64,000 nucleotides of DNA from Nephrocerus scutellatus (GCA_947095585.1 OX352763.1:39172010-39236009); one strand, 5' to 3'; positions 1 to 11,849 are shown, numbered from the stretch's first letter. Made by a program: numbers and translations. Notes: a model not told the origin generated them from the sequence alone.

Positions 1-620
1 AAGACAAAGTAGAGATGTCTTGGATTAACGTGAATGCTACCAACTAAGGTCATAATTCCACGGTCCTTTTCGGGCGCGGATTTGTTATACGACAATCAAC
101 GTAACTCAATGGTTCGAGCAGGACCTACCAACATCCTTGCCGATCTTTAGTTTTCGACAACCGGTGGAGATATGCAACTCCACAGAGAACGTATCATCAC
201 ACCGGTAACATCAGGTCGAGCTCTGATGTACCTAAGATTTTTGTAACACCAGGCTTTCTTCTGATGTCACCATGCTAAGCACTGCAACTACGTAGGTCAA
301 GCCCAGAACGAAACTGGGCCCTCAACCAAAAGTTGGCCCAGATTCAGCTAACCTCCAAGGAGATCAACCTTTTCTGTGGGCGGAACCAACTCCCGTAGTA
401 CCAACTCGACCTTGGTGAGATCCGACTCAAGAGACTCAGTTCGTTCAGTATGAGTGGCTGGGCGTAGGTACGCTACAGCCTTGGCAGAACATCGTCCGGA
501 ACTTCGAACCCAATCATTTGTCACTAGGATACCATGATATCCTAAGCCGTCCAGGATAGAAACTATCCCAGGCACGTACGGTCCTGCAGTGGTACGGTAA
601 GGCTTCTACATACGAAGACA
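1..620 (-). repeat. Unclassified dispersed repeat, minus-strand copy
   Basis: This block is the reverse complement of 9960-10630, with long runs of near-identity; the segment around 60-105 matches the reverse complement of 10530-10575. Both copies keep a similar short reading frame containing AAKAVEYLRP or AKAVAYLRP followed by THTERT. That suggests a former coding segment, but both copies contain stops and I do not recognise the protein. The copy runs off the left edge of the window, so its true end is unknown. The other copy lies among RTE-like LINE fragments, so an RTE-associated origin is possible but unproven. Confidence 0.6.
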
Positions 621-1050
621 GTGCCCGCTCTAGACATTCTAAGTACTAGCAGCCTTGCCCCTTTTATCTTCTGAGCCTAACCAAGTATCAAACCTATCGA
701 AAATTAAGATACAGCGGTCCCCGCGGGGATAAAACAAAGTGAACAACTCAAAACCCTGTGTAGCATTGCCTAGAAGAACTCGGTTCGACTAGCCAAATCC
801 TGCACACAGCCAATGCACAGTAACATAGAGGGTGATGAGAAGCAGATCAATAATAAAGAAGTGCATAACTATGGACACCTGCTCTATGAAAGTCAGCTGT
901 TCAATGAGTTCAATCTACAATAAAAGGAGAACCATCGAGTTGATCTCAAGATCTCGAAAGAAATTTTGCTGTTAGTACGGGTCACTTACCAGTGAGCGAC
1001 TTCCTGAACAAGTTGTTGTATGGAATATAACACCTTCTGCAGAAGCTGTT
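621..1050. other. No recognisable gene
   Basis: AT-rich sequence with frequent stops in all frames. I see no coding or repeat signature apart from a short GA run at about 1063-1074. Confidence 0.5.
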
Positions 1051-1405
1051 AGGAGGTAAATGAGAGAGAGAGAGACTCCACTCCATCTTTTTGAAAAATG
1101 TCCGGTCCAAGGAGACTGCAAATTCCGCACTGCGAGCAAACTATTATTTGATGATCTGAAAGAGCTTTCGAAGTTAATCTGTCAAACTAGCGTCTTTTAG
1201 TAAAAGATGTAAGAGATAATGGAGGCTTTTAAGACATTAAGACAAAGTACTGTACATATTGTAGGGTCAACAGCTCGAAACCCTTTTAATCAGTGCCTCC
1301 TGGACACAGTCATCGTATGGGTGCCAGGGCACAGCAACATAGAAAGAGCTTTCGAAGTGCATAGTTATCGAACTGATCTGGTTCTTGAACGCTACAGGTT
1401 GGATT
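1050..1405 (+). pseudogene. LINE C-terminal / RNase H fragment
   Basis: One frame encodes TPLHLFEKCP near 1070-1100, like the zinc-knuckle tail that follows RNase H in fly LINEs. The frame from 1219 encodes TVIVWVPGHSNIE, the conserved 'W-V-P-G-H' segment of retrotransposon RNase H. The two pieces are out of their usual order and too short to be functional, so this is a scrambled remnant of an RNase H-bearing non-LTR element. Confidence 0.55.
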
Positions 1406-3630
1406 AAAAAATCAATAAAATATACCCAGGATAGTGATATGAAAATAGTGTACATGGGCTAATTGGGGCTCTCGCGAATTCTTCGGGGACAAACACCATA
1501 CCTTTCTTCCTAGCTACATACCTAACTACATCTTCAATCAACTAACCGCGTATATTGATTTCAGACTACAATCCCTTTTTTTTTTTTAATTTCGAGATTT
1601 TACCGAATTTCCCAGTTTTCATTTCACTGTGCACGCAAGCAAATTAAGACATTCTAAAGCGCGCCAACTTCAAAAGATTGTACCGTCAGTTGTCATTTGT
1701 CACACATCAAAAAAACCTTTAGCATTTACTGTTACAGAATGACATAATGACTTAATACAATAAAGCCGCGTCTGGGTTTATTTGTGGAATTTGGGTTGCG
1801 ACAAAGCAATCAAAGGTGCATGGAACGCCGCCCCGAATGAAATGTACAAATGGAATTCTAATCAATTGACTGAAGTCAAAATGAAGTGTCAATGTGGTAT
1901 ATTCCAGCATTAATAATTCATGTCGTCACTGCTCTGAGCTCCTTCAGGTCCTTCACTATCACGCTAAGCCAACAAAAGTTCCGATCAAAGTGTTTCCCAT
2001 GGGCAAAGAGTCCGCTGCATTTGTCTGCAGCAAGACCAATCGTGTGCTTTGTGCCGCTGTTGTGATTTTGTGTGCTGTCGTGCAACAGCACTTTTGTTTC
2101 GCCCGCGGAAAGTGGGTTTCTAGGTGCACTCATCGAAATGCAATGCAATGCAATTTGCCATGAGTAGCTGGAAAAAACACCAAAGTGTGCAAGTAAGTAC
2201 GTTGCTGGTGTTTTTCTTGTTGCGTGCTGCAACAAGAACTCCTCCTCCTCCTCCTCCTCATTGCAATAATCAAATAATAACAATTTCGCTATCGCGCGAC
2301 TAATAAAAAGTTAACCAACAATAATTACCATACAGGTATGTGGTTGAATGAGAAAATAAGGAAAAGCAGCCAGGAACAAATGTGCCACCTACTCCTATCT
2401 CCACCCTCCACACTTCATGTGATGGAGCGAAACCAAGTGTGGCATGCGAGCGTCTACTCCAGCTGGATGACTTGGAGGATTATGGTATGGTAATCATAAT
2501 GGTAACAGCGCCCCACTATTGCATCTTTAACAGTTTGCTGCACAAAATGCATAGCGGTAGGAGTACGAGTACGAGCCACATGCATCATTCGCCGATATGC
2601 AAAAATCGGCAGCAGTTTCAGTTGTTGCGTCGCGTTTTTCGTTCAACCATTGGCATCATGAATCATGCATGAAACAACTCCTCACACTGGCCAAAGACTT
2701 CGAAGGGAAACAATTTCTTGTTTGTCCCTTCAGATACAGAAAGACATGCATGCATTAGACATTCCAACTCATGCTTCAATTGTCCGGATTATCTCCTTCG
2801 TTTTTATTCATTTTGATGTTAGATACTTTTACTTGTGGAACATTTATTATATCGCCGTTGAAGAAGCACAAATTAAAAACGAAAAGTAAAAACCCCTAGT
2901 GAAGCAACAGGAGGGCGCTGTCTGTCTCCACATGGAAGTTCTCTAGTGTATCTGTGAGTGTGTGTGTGTGCGAAACAAGTGAAAATGCAAAGCATTTCGC
3001 GTCGCATCGCATCACGTTTTTTGTATCGGAGATTTTCTTTTCTGACCTTCATTTTTCACGTCGTTAGCAGGTGACTTTCCACCAGCCAGCATTCTAACCT
3101 TCCTGCGGTGAAAGCAAATCTCTTCTCTTGTACATTGAAAGCGATCGCATCCACCAAATGGGAGTGGTGGTACTTGTAAATGCTACCGCGTTGCAGCGGC
3201 GTTTTTTAAGGAAAGTTTCCATTTTTATCGCCTGCAAGAGGCAATTATGTGAACGTTTGTCGCAACTTTTGTAGTGTCTTAGAAAACAACTACTGTGACA
3301 GGCAGGATCAAAATATATGATACAATTTCGCAATGTCTCTTTGTCCGTCTGTCCATTAGTTCGTTTACCCAGTTACCATTGGAACAACAAAAACATTACA
3401 GAAATACTATTACTAAAATTATTGGCGAAAATATTTCTTTGCAGATTGTGAGATATATATATCTGGCAAAGTTTTTGGCACACTTGTTAGACAAGAATTT
3501 ATCTATTATCTGCTATTGCACGAATGAATTGCAATGAGCAAAGCGAAGCAAGTGAAAAATTACGGGTATACAAGGTGTATTTAATTTGACAAATACTAAC
3601 TACTAATAACTACTAAATACTATTGAGGAT
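1406..3630. other. Repeat-poor stretch without a recognised gene
   Basis: Higher-complexity sequence that matches nothing else in the window. It holds a T-run near 1577, a CTC trinucleotide run at 2239-2258 and a GT run near 2958-2969. Open frames of up to 121 codons on both strands look like chance: one reads the CTC run as poly-glutamate and none shows a domain. It could be intronic or flanking DNA of a host gene outside the window. Confidence 0.4.
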
Positions 3631-5404
3631 ATGGAGATGTTTTTTTCATCGTCACACGCTCAAGGGATCAAAACACAGCTTGGGCACTAAGGCATCAAGG
3701 AAAGAAAGTGGAGATGTCGATGTGCATTCATTTTGAATGCCTGTGGATCATAGTGATGCAGGAACACACATCTTGGTAAAACATTCCACATTCGTGTCGT
3801 ACGACTAAAGAAAGTCTCTAAACTTAACAGTACGTCCGAAGATGGGCTTGAAGGTAAACTGATGAGTATTTAGAGCACCACACCACCTATTTCTCGTGAG
3901 CACCGCTGGTGAAAGAAGCGATAAAATTGTGACACGCAGGAAACGTTCCTGCGGGGTTCAAGCGAATCTATTGATTTCGCTATGTTTGCGTCACCGATAA
4001 GTTTTATGCCACGGTTCTGGTCTTAGGTGTACCTGAGCAGATATGACAGTTATACTCAAGTTTAGGGCGAAGAAATGCCTTGTAGATAGACATGCCAAAT
4101 CAGAGGAAGTTAAATATTTCTTGCACCGTGCTAGGAAGCCAAGGCACTTAGCAGCATTTTTTTGTGACGTTGAATATGTTGTCATTCCAACGAAGCTTTT
4201 CGTTGATGCACATACCAAGAATTACTAGTTTGTCAGTTTCCTCGATGCAAGTGCCATTTATGGATAATAGCTGGAGATTACTATTTCGCTTCAGCAAGAA
4301 AAGATAGCATCGGGTTTTGGATGCGTTAAATTCGACTTTATTGTGTTCTCCCCACTTTGCAATGCTGTCGATGTCAGAATGAGCTAAACATACGCTGTTG
4401 ACCTACTTACACATCCAAAGAGAAAGGACGTGAACCTGCGAACATATAAGCGAAGCTAATAGTACTGGCGTCTGCAAAGGAATATATATTGGATTAGAAC
4501 AGAAGATCGTTATTTAAAATAAGAAAGAGTGTCGGAGACAAACCACAGCCCTGATGGAAACCCGCATTTATGCAGTGAATATCAGACTTTAAACCATCTA
4601 ACACAACTTGGATTGAACGGTTTGAAAGATTGCTTCTAATTCATTGATTACAACGGGCAACATCGATTCACAATAGGCAACATAGATTCCAATAGCATGC
4701 ATTTTAGAGAGAAGAGTTTGGTGCCAAACTCTGTCAAATGCCTTTGAAATATCAAGTGCTACAACTTAGCTTTCACCAAACTTGTGAAAAGACTGATTCC
4801 AGTTTTCGGTGAGATATGCCATCAGATCACCAGTAGAACGTTGTCTACGGAAGCCATATTGGCGGTCATTGAGCAGTTATTGTGATTCAAGATATTTCAT
4901 AAGCTGACGGTAAATCAGCGTTTCCATGACCTTAGAAAGAAGGGATGTTAGCGCTAATGGTCAGTACGAAGAGAGACATGATGGTTCGCCTTTTTTGGTA
5001 TAGGCTGGACAAATGCTGTTTTCCAACTGCTCGGAAAGAGTCCAGAAGAATAAGATAGGTAGAAAAGCTTACGCAATGGTAATGCCAGCGATGAAGAATA
5101 CCTCTTCAGAAGTAATGGGGGAATACAAAATGTATGATGAGGTCACATAGAGCTCTAGCAAATTCACAAATACGAATGTAAACCTGTCCCATAAGGTGTT
5201 CGGCACGCGGAAGTACAGGTGGAAGCAAAACGTGTAGCTAGCTGCAAAATATGCAGCAAGTAGATTGGCCATGTCCTTGGAGCTGACAGCTGGAATGTCA
5301 TTGTGAATGATCGTTGGAATTGACGACGAGACAGTATTTACGATTATTTTCACAGTATATAAAATTGTACTACTGTTGGGACATTTTAGTATTTTTTGCC
5401 TCAA
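3630..5404 (-). mobile_element. CR1/Jockey-like LINE, degenerate, 3' two thirds
   Basis: Read on the minus strand, it carries reverse-transcriptase pieces in the right order: a pre-RT segment ending at SSSIPTIIHNDIPAVSS (5404-5280), KVMETLIYRQL, QYGFRRQRSTGDL, the motif-A region ALDISKAFDRVWH near 4745, a damaged 'GVPQGS/FADD' region near 4520-4420, then KKAAKCLGFLARCKKYLTSSDL near 4110-4170 and a C-terminal tail. Stops and frameshifts show it is dead. The same family recurs on the plus strand at 15.1-16.4 kb, where the pre-RT segment reads SIPTLTYNDIPVVSS. The clade call (CR1 versus Jockey) rests on motif style only. Confidence 0.75.
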
Positions 5405-5432
5405 TATTTGATCTATATTTGACTATTCGAGT

Positions 5433-5715
5433 GGGCGCCGTGGCTCAGTGGATAGGAGCATGGACTGCTGAGCAAGGGGTTCATGGTTCGAATCCCAGTA
5501 ACACCAAAGTATTTTTCACGGTGTCCCACCTCTCGCGAAAGTTTGACAAACATCCGAGAGTAATAATTTGTCACTGAAAGCTTCTCAATTCGCCGTTCGG
5601 ATCCGGCATTAAATTGTAGGTCCCCTCCATTTGTGTTCAAAAATATGAATGCTCAACACAAATGGTTGCGAGAAGTCAGGCCTTGGACCGTATGATCTGT
5701 CGCGCCGATATTATA
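5433..5715 (+). mobile_element. tRNA-derived SINE, copy A (full length)
   Basis: The head (5433-5510) is tRNA-like: an A box with TGGCTCAGTGG at 5441-5451 and a B box GGTTCGAATCC at 5485-5495, the internal RNA polymerase III promoter. The body then runs to a conserved end reading TCTGTCGCGCCGATATTA. Five more copies occur at 34.5, 37.5, 39.9, 54.6 and 57.5 kb. Those on the minus strand begin with the complementary ATT/TAA tail. It is not a tRNA gene: the head is degenerate and is fused to a roughly 200-bp body shared between copies. Confidence 0.85.
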
Positions 5716-5946
5716 TTTGATCATAGGCGGTTTTCCTCTGTGGTTTTCCTCAAATGCTTGTGCCCGAATTTTGTTCACACAAAAATGCCATATACCTAAT
5801 TTTTTCCCAAATTCGGGTGCACCCTGTACCCACGCAGTGCAGCCAACAAATCTATATGAAAGTAAAACGATAACGGCAACATCACGCCACTGGACTGACC
5901 AATCACTTCGCAGCACGTGACTTAAAGGGTTTGCAACGCAAAGTGG
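5716..5946. other. Upstream part of a putative LTR or promoter unit
   Basis: Non-coding sequence between the SINE and a TATA box. It contains GACCAATCAC (a CCAAT-type motif) at about 5897-5906. Its position just before a strong TATA box and a repeat array suggests a promoter region, possibly the U3 of an LTR, but no second LTR or polyprotein was found. Confidence 0.3.
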
Positions 5947-5990
5947 TATAAAAGGGCAAGCACACAGGCGATTGCGCTCTTAGTTTCTTC
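5947..5990 (+). promoter_or_regulatory. Canonical TATA promoter
   Basis: TATAAAAGGG at 5947-5956 is a near-perfect TATA box. About 30-35 bases downstream lies TCTTAGTTTC (5979-5988), a possible initiator. The transcribed region would run straight into the 35/41-bp array. No ORF follows, so it most likely belonged to a transposon (LTR-like) or a non-coding transcript. Confidence 0.45.
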
Positions 5991-6045
5991 TAGTCTTCTG
6001 ACAGGATAACGGCTTGGTCCCCGTCGAGGTGTCGATCTTAGCTAA

Positions 6046-6728
6046 CGTCAGGCCAACGCATCTCTCAGGATTTACACTCGCAACAGGCTTACGCCCACAA
6101 ATCGCTCAGGATTCACGCTCGTCTCAGGCTAACGCATCGCTCAGGAGTCTCGATCGTCTCAAGCTAACGCATCGCTCAGGAGTCAAGATCGTCTTAGGCT
6201 AACGCATCGCTCAGGGTACACGTTCGTCTCAGGCTCACGCCCACAAATCGCTCAGAATTTACGCTCGTCTCAGGCTAACGCATCGCTCAGGAGTCTCGAT
6301 CGTCTCAGGCTAACACATCGCTCAAGATTTACGCTCTCGCCTCAGGCTCATGCCAACAAATCGCCCAGGATTTACGCTCGTCTCAGCGCTCACGTCAAGG
6401 TGTCACTCGGGATTCACGATCGTCAGGCTCACGATCACGAATCGCTCAGGAGTCTCGATCGTTTCAGGCTAACGCATCGCTCAGGAGTCTCGATCGTCTC
6501 AGGCTAACGAATCGCGCAAAAGTCACGATCGTCTCAGGCTAACACATCGCTTAGAGTACACGATCGTCTCATGCTCACGCCAACGCATCCCTCAGGATTG
6601 ACACTGGTCTCAGGCTCACGCCCGTATATCGCTCAGAAGTCTCGATCTTCTCAGGCTAACACATCGCTAAGGAGTCTCGATCGTCTCAGGCTAACGCATC
6701 GCTCAAGGTGTACGCTCGTCTCAGGCTT
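6046..6728. repeat. 35/41-bp minisatellite array
   Basis: About 18 units of a repeat with core TCTCAGGCTAACGCATCGCT followed by CAGGAGTCTCGATCG. Two lengths alternate irregularly: 35 bp (AACGCATCG form) and 41 bp (CACGCCCACAAATCG form). Many units end in the palindrome CGATCG. Neither length is a multiple of three, so it is not coding. Units differ by several bases, so the array is not recent. A looser tail with TCACGT and AAGGATCACG motifs continues to about 6890. Confidence 0.9.
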
Positions 6729-7060
6729 CCGCACACTTCACACGTAAAGGCTCACACAAGAGGCGCACGAAGGCGCACGCACTCAGGCTCTCTTCAAGGC
6801 TCGCCCGGTTCGCGTCATCAGCGCTCACGTCAAGGATCACGTCGTTAAGGATCACATCTTTTAGGATCACGTCGCTCGGGCTAGCGCATCGTTAAATCAA
6901 TACATTATAAGAAATAAGAAAAACAAAGAATTGCTATTCGAGGAGTCACCACCTAGAAATTTTATCGTAACGACCCTTTTTTTTGAACGCTGGTCACACT
7001 GAAATTACCCCGGCTGGGAAAACTGCGTTACAGTGGGGTTTGCTTTATAGAAGAAGGTAG
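6729..7060. other. Decayed tail of the array and unassigned spacer
   Basis: Degenerate GGCTCAC and GGATCACGTC repeats to about 6890, then unique sequence. I see nothing coding here. Confidence 0.5.
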
Positions 7061-7139
7061 CTTCTAATTGGTTTTTTTATTAAGAACTGCCGATTTGGTT
7101 TTTTTAAGACAGCTTGTGTTTGAGAAATCAAAAAAAGTA

Positions 7140-7760
7140 CCATTAATTATGGAACAAAACATCATTCCAATGTTACTCGATTGTTTGGCCAGCTACTTGG
7201 CATGTGGTAAGATCTCTTTGAAACTACATATATACCATGGCCATCTCTTCAATTTATCCCAAAAATTGTCAGTCAACATTATCTGGTAGCGATCTCCATT
7301 GATTGTGACTGCACTGCCAGGCTCATTGCAGAAGAAGTGGCCAAGCGCACAAAACGGCATTTTATATATGAACGGCATCGGATTTCTAACTGGCACAAGT
7401 GCGACAATTTTGCTTATAAGCCGGTTAGACTGCAATGGTCTTCATCCTTCTTTGCTGAGAATTATTTTGCTATGAAAAGCGAGATGGTTTACGCACATGT
7501 TTAGGTCTCAATCACTGAAGTTACATCACAGCTAAAGGTTGTTCGGTCAAAGCGATCTTATAGCAATGCAGCCAAACTGTTGCCAGAAATTCGCCACACT
7601 GTCACAGAGATGCCAAGTTCCTGATATATTCGAGGAATCAAAAAATTTGGGACCACATTTATTCGTACACTTGCGGTTGCAGCCACAATAGTCTCGGCAT
7701 TCCTTGCGAAGGTATTGTGCGATTTTCCGTGAATTTATGTCAAGTACATACGACATGAAA
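7140..7760 (-). pseudogene. Decayed DD41D-type mariner transposase
   Basis: On the minus strand, across three frames, fragments can be aligned in order with the intact transposase at 26.7 kb: NFLIPRIYQELGISVTVW (second HTH region, about 7650-7600), then a helix region, then FFCNEPGSAVTINGDRYQIM (about 7345-7285), matching the intact copy's FFENEAGTIVTVNGLRYQAM, and LTDNFWDKL. The catalytic blocks are disrupted. It is much older than the other two DD41D copies in this window. Confidence 0.65.
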
Positions 7761-7764
7761 TGTT

Positions 7765-9735
7765 ATGCAAACCGCAGCTTACTTTACGCATAGGGCATAG
7801 CCCATAAACCCTAAATAGGGCTTCCCAATTGTAAAACCCTACACTTACAAATGCCAAACTGGATGACAACAGTTCGAAATCGGGACCGGTGCAGAGATAT
7901 TTTGCAGGACGGCAGGACCGGACCCAGTAACAGAGCCAGATATAAGTACAAGTCCCTTAAACAGCGCAATAGGCACAACATTAAGATAATTTTTTATACC
8001 GCGAATGTGTCGATGACGATCTTGAAAACAAAAAGAATGTTCAAAATGCGATGTATGACATTTTTGGTATGCTCTTTCGATTAACATTACAAGTATACAA
8101 CTAGCGCATGTAAAAAATAGTGAATATTGTCCCGCGCTATGATATGCGATAGAACAGATTGAGGCAAAAACGACGACTTCGAATTGGAACAAGCAACTTC
8201 GCTTCCTTCATTTGTCACTAAATTTTGATATTTGGAGTCCAACGACTTCCGTCAATCCATGCGTCTGTTTGCGCATATCTATCATTCAACATTCAATTAA
8301 TTGTCGCCGGTATGTAAGTCCTTTCAACTTTGTATGACCTTCTTGTACGGTCGCATTGTCCTTCTGTCCGTCTACTCATATGTCTACACATCTGTTCGTC
8401 CATCTACATACTTCTAAAAACACAAAATAGATACCTTTAACCAAAACTGAAACTAAAACTCTACCCAGATATGTAAAATAAAAATTTTAGAAAGATAACG
8501 TAATCCAAGTTCCTAATTATGAGGTTCCAGATACAAAATTTACTTCAACTAACCTCTCTTACGTACCAACTCCAAACAAGTTCGTACTTCACAGATCAAG
8601 ACAAAGTCTGTAAGGTGATATCAGCTCATCACCTGCAATTATTTCCAAAAAAAGAGCAATTTGCGAGTTTAACGGTCGACAGACGGCAATTAAGAAAAGA
8701 AGCAACAGGCCAAGTCGATTTGCGTCGTCGTTGTAGCAAATAATGATAAGCATGATGATGAGCTCGAGGCAAGGTGCAGGCTGTCTGTGCTATAAAAAGT
8801 CGTCTTAACCTGGCTATAACAAATGAATAATTTGACTTGGGATCAGCGCAGTTCAGAAGTGTGTTGGGTTTGTTCTTGACTTCAGTAGTTGGAACGTATC
8901 GTAAGTCACAAATACGTTGAAATTAGAGTTGGCCCAAAAAATTTACCCATAAGCTGCCACCAACAATTCATGTCTACGAGTAATAATTATCTGATGATCC
9001 GACTCCAAGTGCTCTGTGCACTGTTCCGAGCTAACAGACAACGACAGATGAGCGGAACAACTGTTTGGATTTGTCATTCATTGCAACAACACACATGCGA
9101 CATGCAATTCAATTATCATGCGACGTCAATGTACGGATTGTTGTTTGTCTGCGAAAATTCGCATTGCGCGGTTCATTGCATTCGTGTACTACTATAGTTC
9201 CCATTGGGGCCCAGATGGTCTGGGATCGCTTGCACATTGGCTACGCGAATGCGACAATCACTGCAGCAACATTTGTGTATTTGTCATTCCAACAAATTAA
9301 TTTCCGCGTCTGCAGTAATTTTCATATCTATGCGTGTCTATGTCTACTCGAATATGAAATTTATAAAAAATTAAAAAAAAAAACCAGCTACCTACAGTGA
9401 ATTCCGGCGCATCCCGAATGCCGCACTATGATAGTGATATGCGGAAATACACTTCCGGATTTGGTTTAATTTGACAAATACCTAATCACATCACATGACA
9501 ATGTGGGGTCCTCCAAAGTTTAACTTGGTTGACAATAGTTACTATCACTTACTTACAATTGCGCTCGCACACGAGTGTGCTTGGTTGTTTGTGGCATGAA
9601 CTCACCTGAAACAGGAAGGAAAATTTATGAAATTAGTTAAATTCAAAAAGTTTTTATAAAAAATGAGGCAAAAAATGCTGTTGGGGGAGAAAGCTATTAT
9701 ACGATTATAGATAAAAAAATTCTGGAACATCTTCA
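7765..9735. other. No recognised gene
   Basis: Mixed sequence without clear coding homology. Points of note: GGGCATAGCCCATAAACCC near 7792-7810, a run of TCTGTCCGTC/CATCTGTTCG-type sequence at 8350-8410 of a kind also seen at 39.8 kb, and a weak TATA motif (CTATAAAAAG at 8790-8799) with no convincing ORF downstream. Overlapping plus-strand frames at 8.9-9.4 kb (up to 111 codons) show no domain. Confidence 0.4.
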
Positions 9736-9739
9736 TGTC

Positions 9740-9960
9740 TGGGATGAAAATCAATATTAAAATTTATTTTCTCTGCTGTTCAAGTAAAGTGTCAGATGAT
9801 TTGAAAGTCTAAAGTGGAGTTCGTCAAGGGTGCATATTGTCACCAGTATTGTTCTTGCTATTGATCAGCGATGTATTCTGTACAGACATTATACATTAAA
9901 AACATCGGCTTTACCTACTTTCACATCGGATAAAGGACCTTGATCTGATGGCCCACAAAG
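9740..9960 (+). pseudogene. RTE-like reverse transcriptase fragment
   Basis: The plus strand encodes SGVRQGCILSPVLFLLLISD at about 9812-9870, the RT motif B block of RTE-type LINEs ('G-V-R-Q-G-C'), then HRIKDLDLMAHKV, where the catalytic F-A-D-D has decayed. Upstream and downstream domains are missing. C-terminal RTE-like sequence reappears at 10.69 kb, after the unclassified repeat. Confidence 0.6.
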
Positions 9961-10630
9961 TAGAAGCTATATCTGTATAGACAGTTGTGGTGGTTTGTTG
10001 TGATAGTTCAAGAAAAACCACACCAGAGTACTCAGACCGTCCTCGGCGGCCTAGAATAACACGGTATCCCAGTGACAAATAATTGGTTTCGAGGTTCGGA
10101 ACGATGTGCTGCCAAGGCTGTAGAGTATCTACGCCCAAGAACTCATACTGAACGAACTGCGTCCCTTGAAGTCAAATCTCACCATGATCGCTTTGGTATT
10201 ACGGGAGTTGGCTGTAACCCACAGATGAGGTTGATCTCCTTGGAGATTAGCTGAGTTTGAGCCAACTTTTTGTTGAGGACCTACGTATTGACTGGTGGTT
10301 TACTACTCAAATGCGGGAAGAGCGTAACATCAGCTGAAGGCCTGGTGTTACCAAAATCTTTGGTACATCAGAGCCGAATGATATTACCTGATGTTACTGG
10401 TGCGATGATGCGTTCTCTGTGGAGATGCGTATCTCAACCGGTTGTCATGAACCAAAGATCGACAGGGATTTAAAATCGGTCCTGCTCTAACCATTAATCT
10501 AATACTGGCACATCTTCCTAGAAGGACGTTGATTGTCGTATAACTAATCCGCGTCCGAAGAGGACCGTGGAATTTTTTCCTCAGTTGGCGGTGATCACAT
10601 TAATCCAAGACATTTCGTGTGCAGTAGTAT
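9960..10630 (+). repeat. Unclassified dispersed repeat, plus-strand copy
   Basis: Inverted partner of 1-620. Conserved pieces include TTAGCTGA followed by a glutamine/leucine-rich frame and a conserved end TTAATCCAAGACAT near 10600-10613. It lies between two RTE-like fragments, so it is either an insertion into that LINE or a divergent part of it. Confidence 0.6.
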
Positions 10631-10689
10631 CGGATAGGCTTAAGCTACGTTTGGAATGATATTCAAAATCTGGAGAAGCGACGGTATCA

Positions 10690-11000
10690 GCTTAAGAACC
10701 AAATGGCGACTGTTCGCTTCAATATGGAATCAGTAATACTCCATGGTTGCAGTCATTAGAAGGCGGACACCACTAACATACCTATGCTGCCAACCTTCGG
10801 TAAGAGATGTCTAAGAATAATTTTGAGGTTATTTTTAACTCAATCGCATCTCCAACGATCAATATTATCAGAGAACGAGCCTTAAGGCTACGCTACGGCA
10901 CGAAAACAGCTCCATTACAAAATTCGCCATGCAGTGGAATCCTCTCACTCAGTCGAAAAGATAGAACAGCAGTACACCCTATGCCAACGTAGCGCAGAAC
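10690..11000 (+). pseudogene. RTE-like LINE C-terminal fragment
   Basis: Encodes MESVILHGCSH and then GKRCLRIIL (about 10725-10835), matching the post-RT block of RTE-type elements ('V-L-L-Y-G-C-E-T-W ... N-K-C-L-R-R-I'). A clearer copy of the same block is at 50.7 kb. Confidence 0.5.
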
Positions 11001-11678
11001 AGTTGAGGAGGAATCTAGCTCTTTGGAAATGAGATAGTACACAAGCATTCTTGACAGCTTATGCCCCTAGAGTGCTTTTTTAGATAATGTACACACGCTC
11101 AAGGGATTTTCACCCTTATAATGATTAGCAGCGTGGTGTTAGGAACTTAAAGAGAAGAATAGATGAGATGCCTACGCACATGCGTCTTAAAGGCTTTTAA
11201 CAAAAAGATCGATCGACTTCAAACGTCAAGTGATTTCAAATGACGAAGCAAATTTTAATTAGTTTCAGACCAACGTGGTTTTCTTTTTGAAAATAATTCT
11301 TTAACGACAAAATAAGTGTCATATACATTCATCTAAATATAGAATACAATGAGAAACGACGGAGTGATCCATCCCTCAAGGCATGCAGGGACTAATAGGT
11401 CTGTCACCTCAACTCCCGTCCTCTTCTTGCATGTTGGTAGACCTGAACAGTCGGGATGACGAAAGGGTAACCAACCTGTGTGTGAGCTAAATATAGAAGG
11501 AGGATTACTTACAAATGCAGCTGTAAGCGGTTGTCTGTGTTTCGATCAGACGTTTTACTTTTTATTATTCGTAAACGCGACATAAAAGGTTGAACCGTAT
11601 GACTATAAATATAGATAGATAGATTACCAGTAAGTAAACCCCTGAAGTTTACAGAGTTACGGAAATAAGAACAAGTAA
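11000..11678. other. Probable CR1-like 3' remnant, then spacer
   Basis: ACACACGCTCAAGGGATTTT at about 11092 resembles the 3' end of the minus-strand LINE at 3650 (CACACGCTCAAGGGATC). The rest to 11678 has no recognised content. Confidence 0.3.
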
Positions 11679-11849
11679 TCTATATATATAAAATGGAGAA
11701 TTTATTTGTATATTTGTATATATATTCGTGCCTAACTAGCTCTGGAACGCCCTGACCAATTTCAACCAAACTTGGTATCCATATTAGTTACTATGTGGAA
11801 TCAAACATAGGTGGGTGGGGGTAGCACTTTTTTGGTTGGGGGAGGCGTG

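Noticed and set aside
1918..2283. 121-codon minus-strand ORF
   Set aside because: Begins by reading a CTC run as poly-glutamate, overlaps a plus-strand ORF, and shows no conserved features.
5433..5510. A tRNA gene
   Set aside because: A and B boxes are present, but the cloverleaf is degenerate and the same head is fused to a shared ~200-base body in other copies, so it is a SINE.
6046..6728. CRISPR-like array of 35-base repeats
   Set aside because: Units abut with no unique spacers, vary in length and sequence, and sit in a fly-like nuclear genome. This is a minisatellite.
8785..8860. TATA-box promoter at 8790
   Set aside because: CTATAAAAAG is plausible but no initiator lies at the right distance and no ORF or repeat transcript follows.
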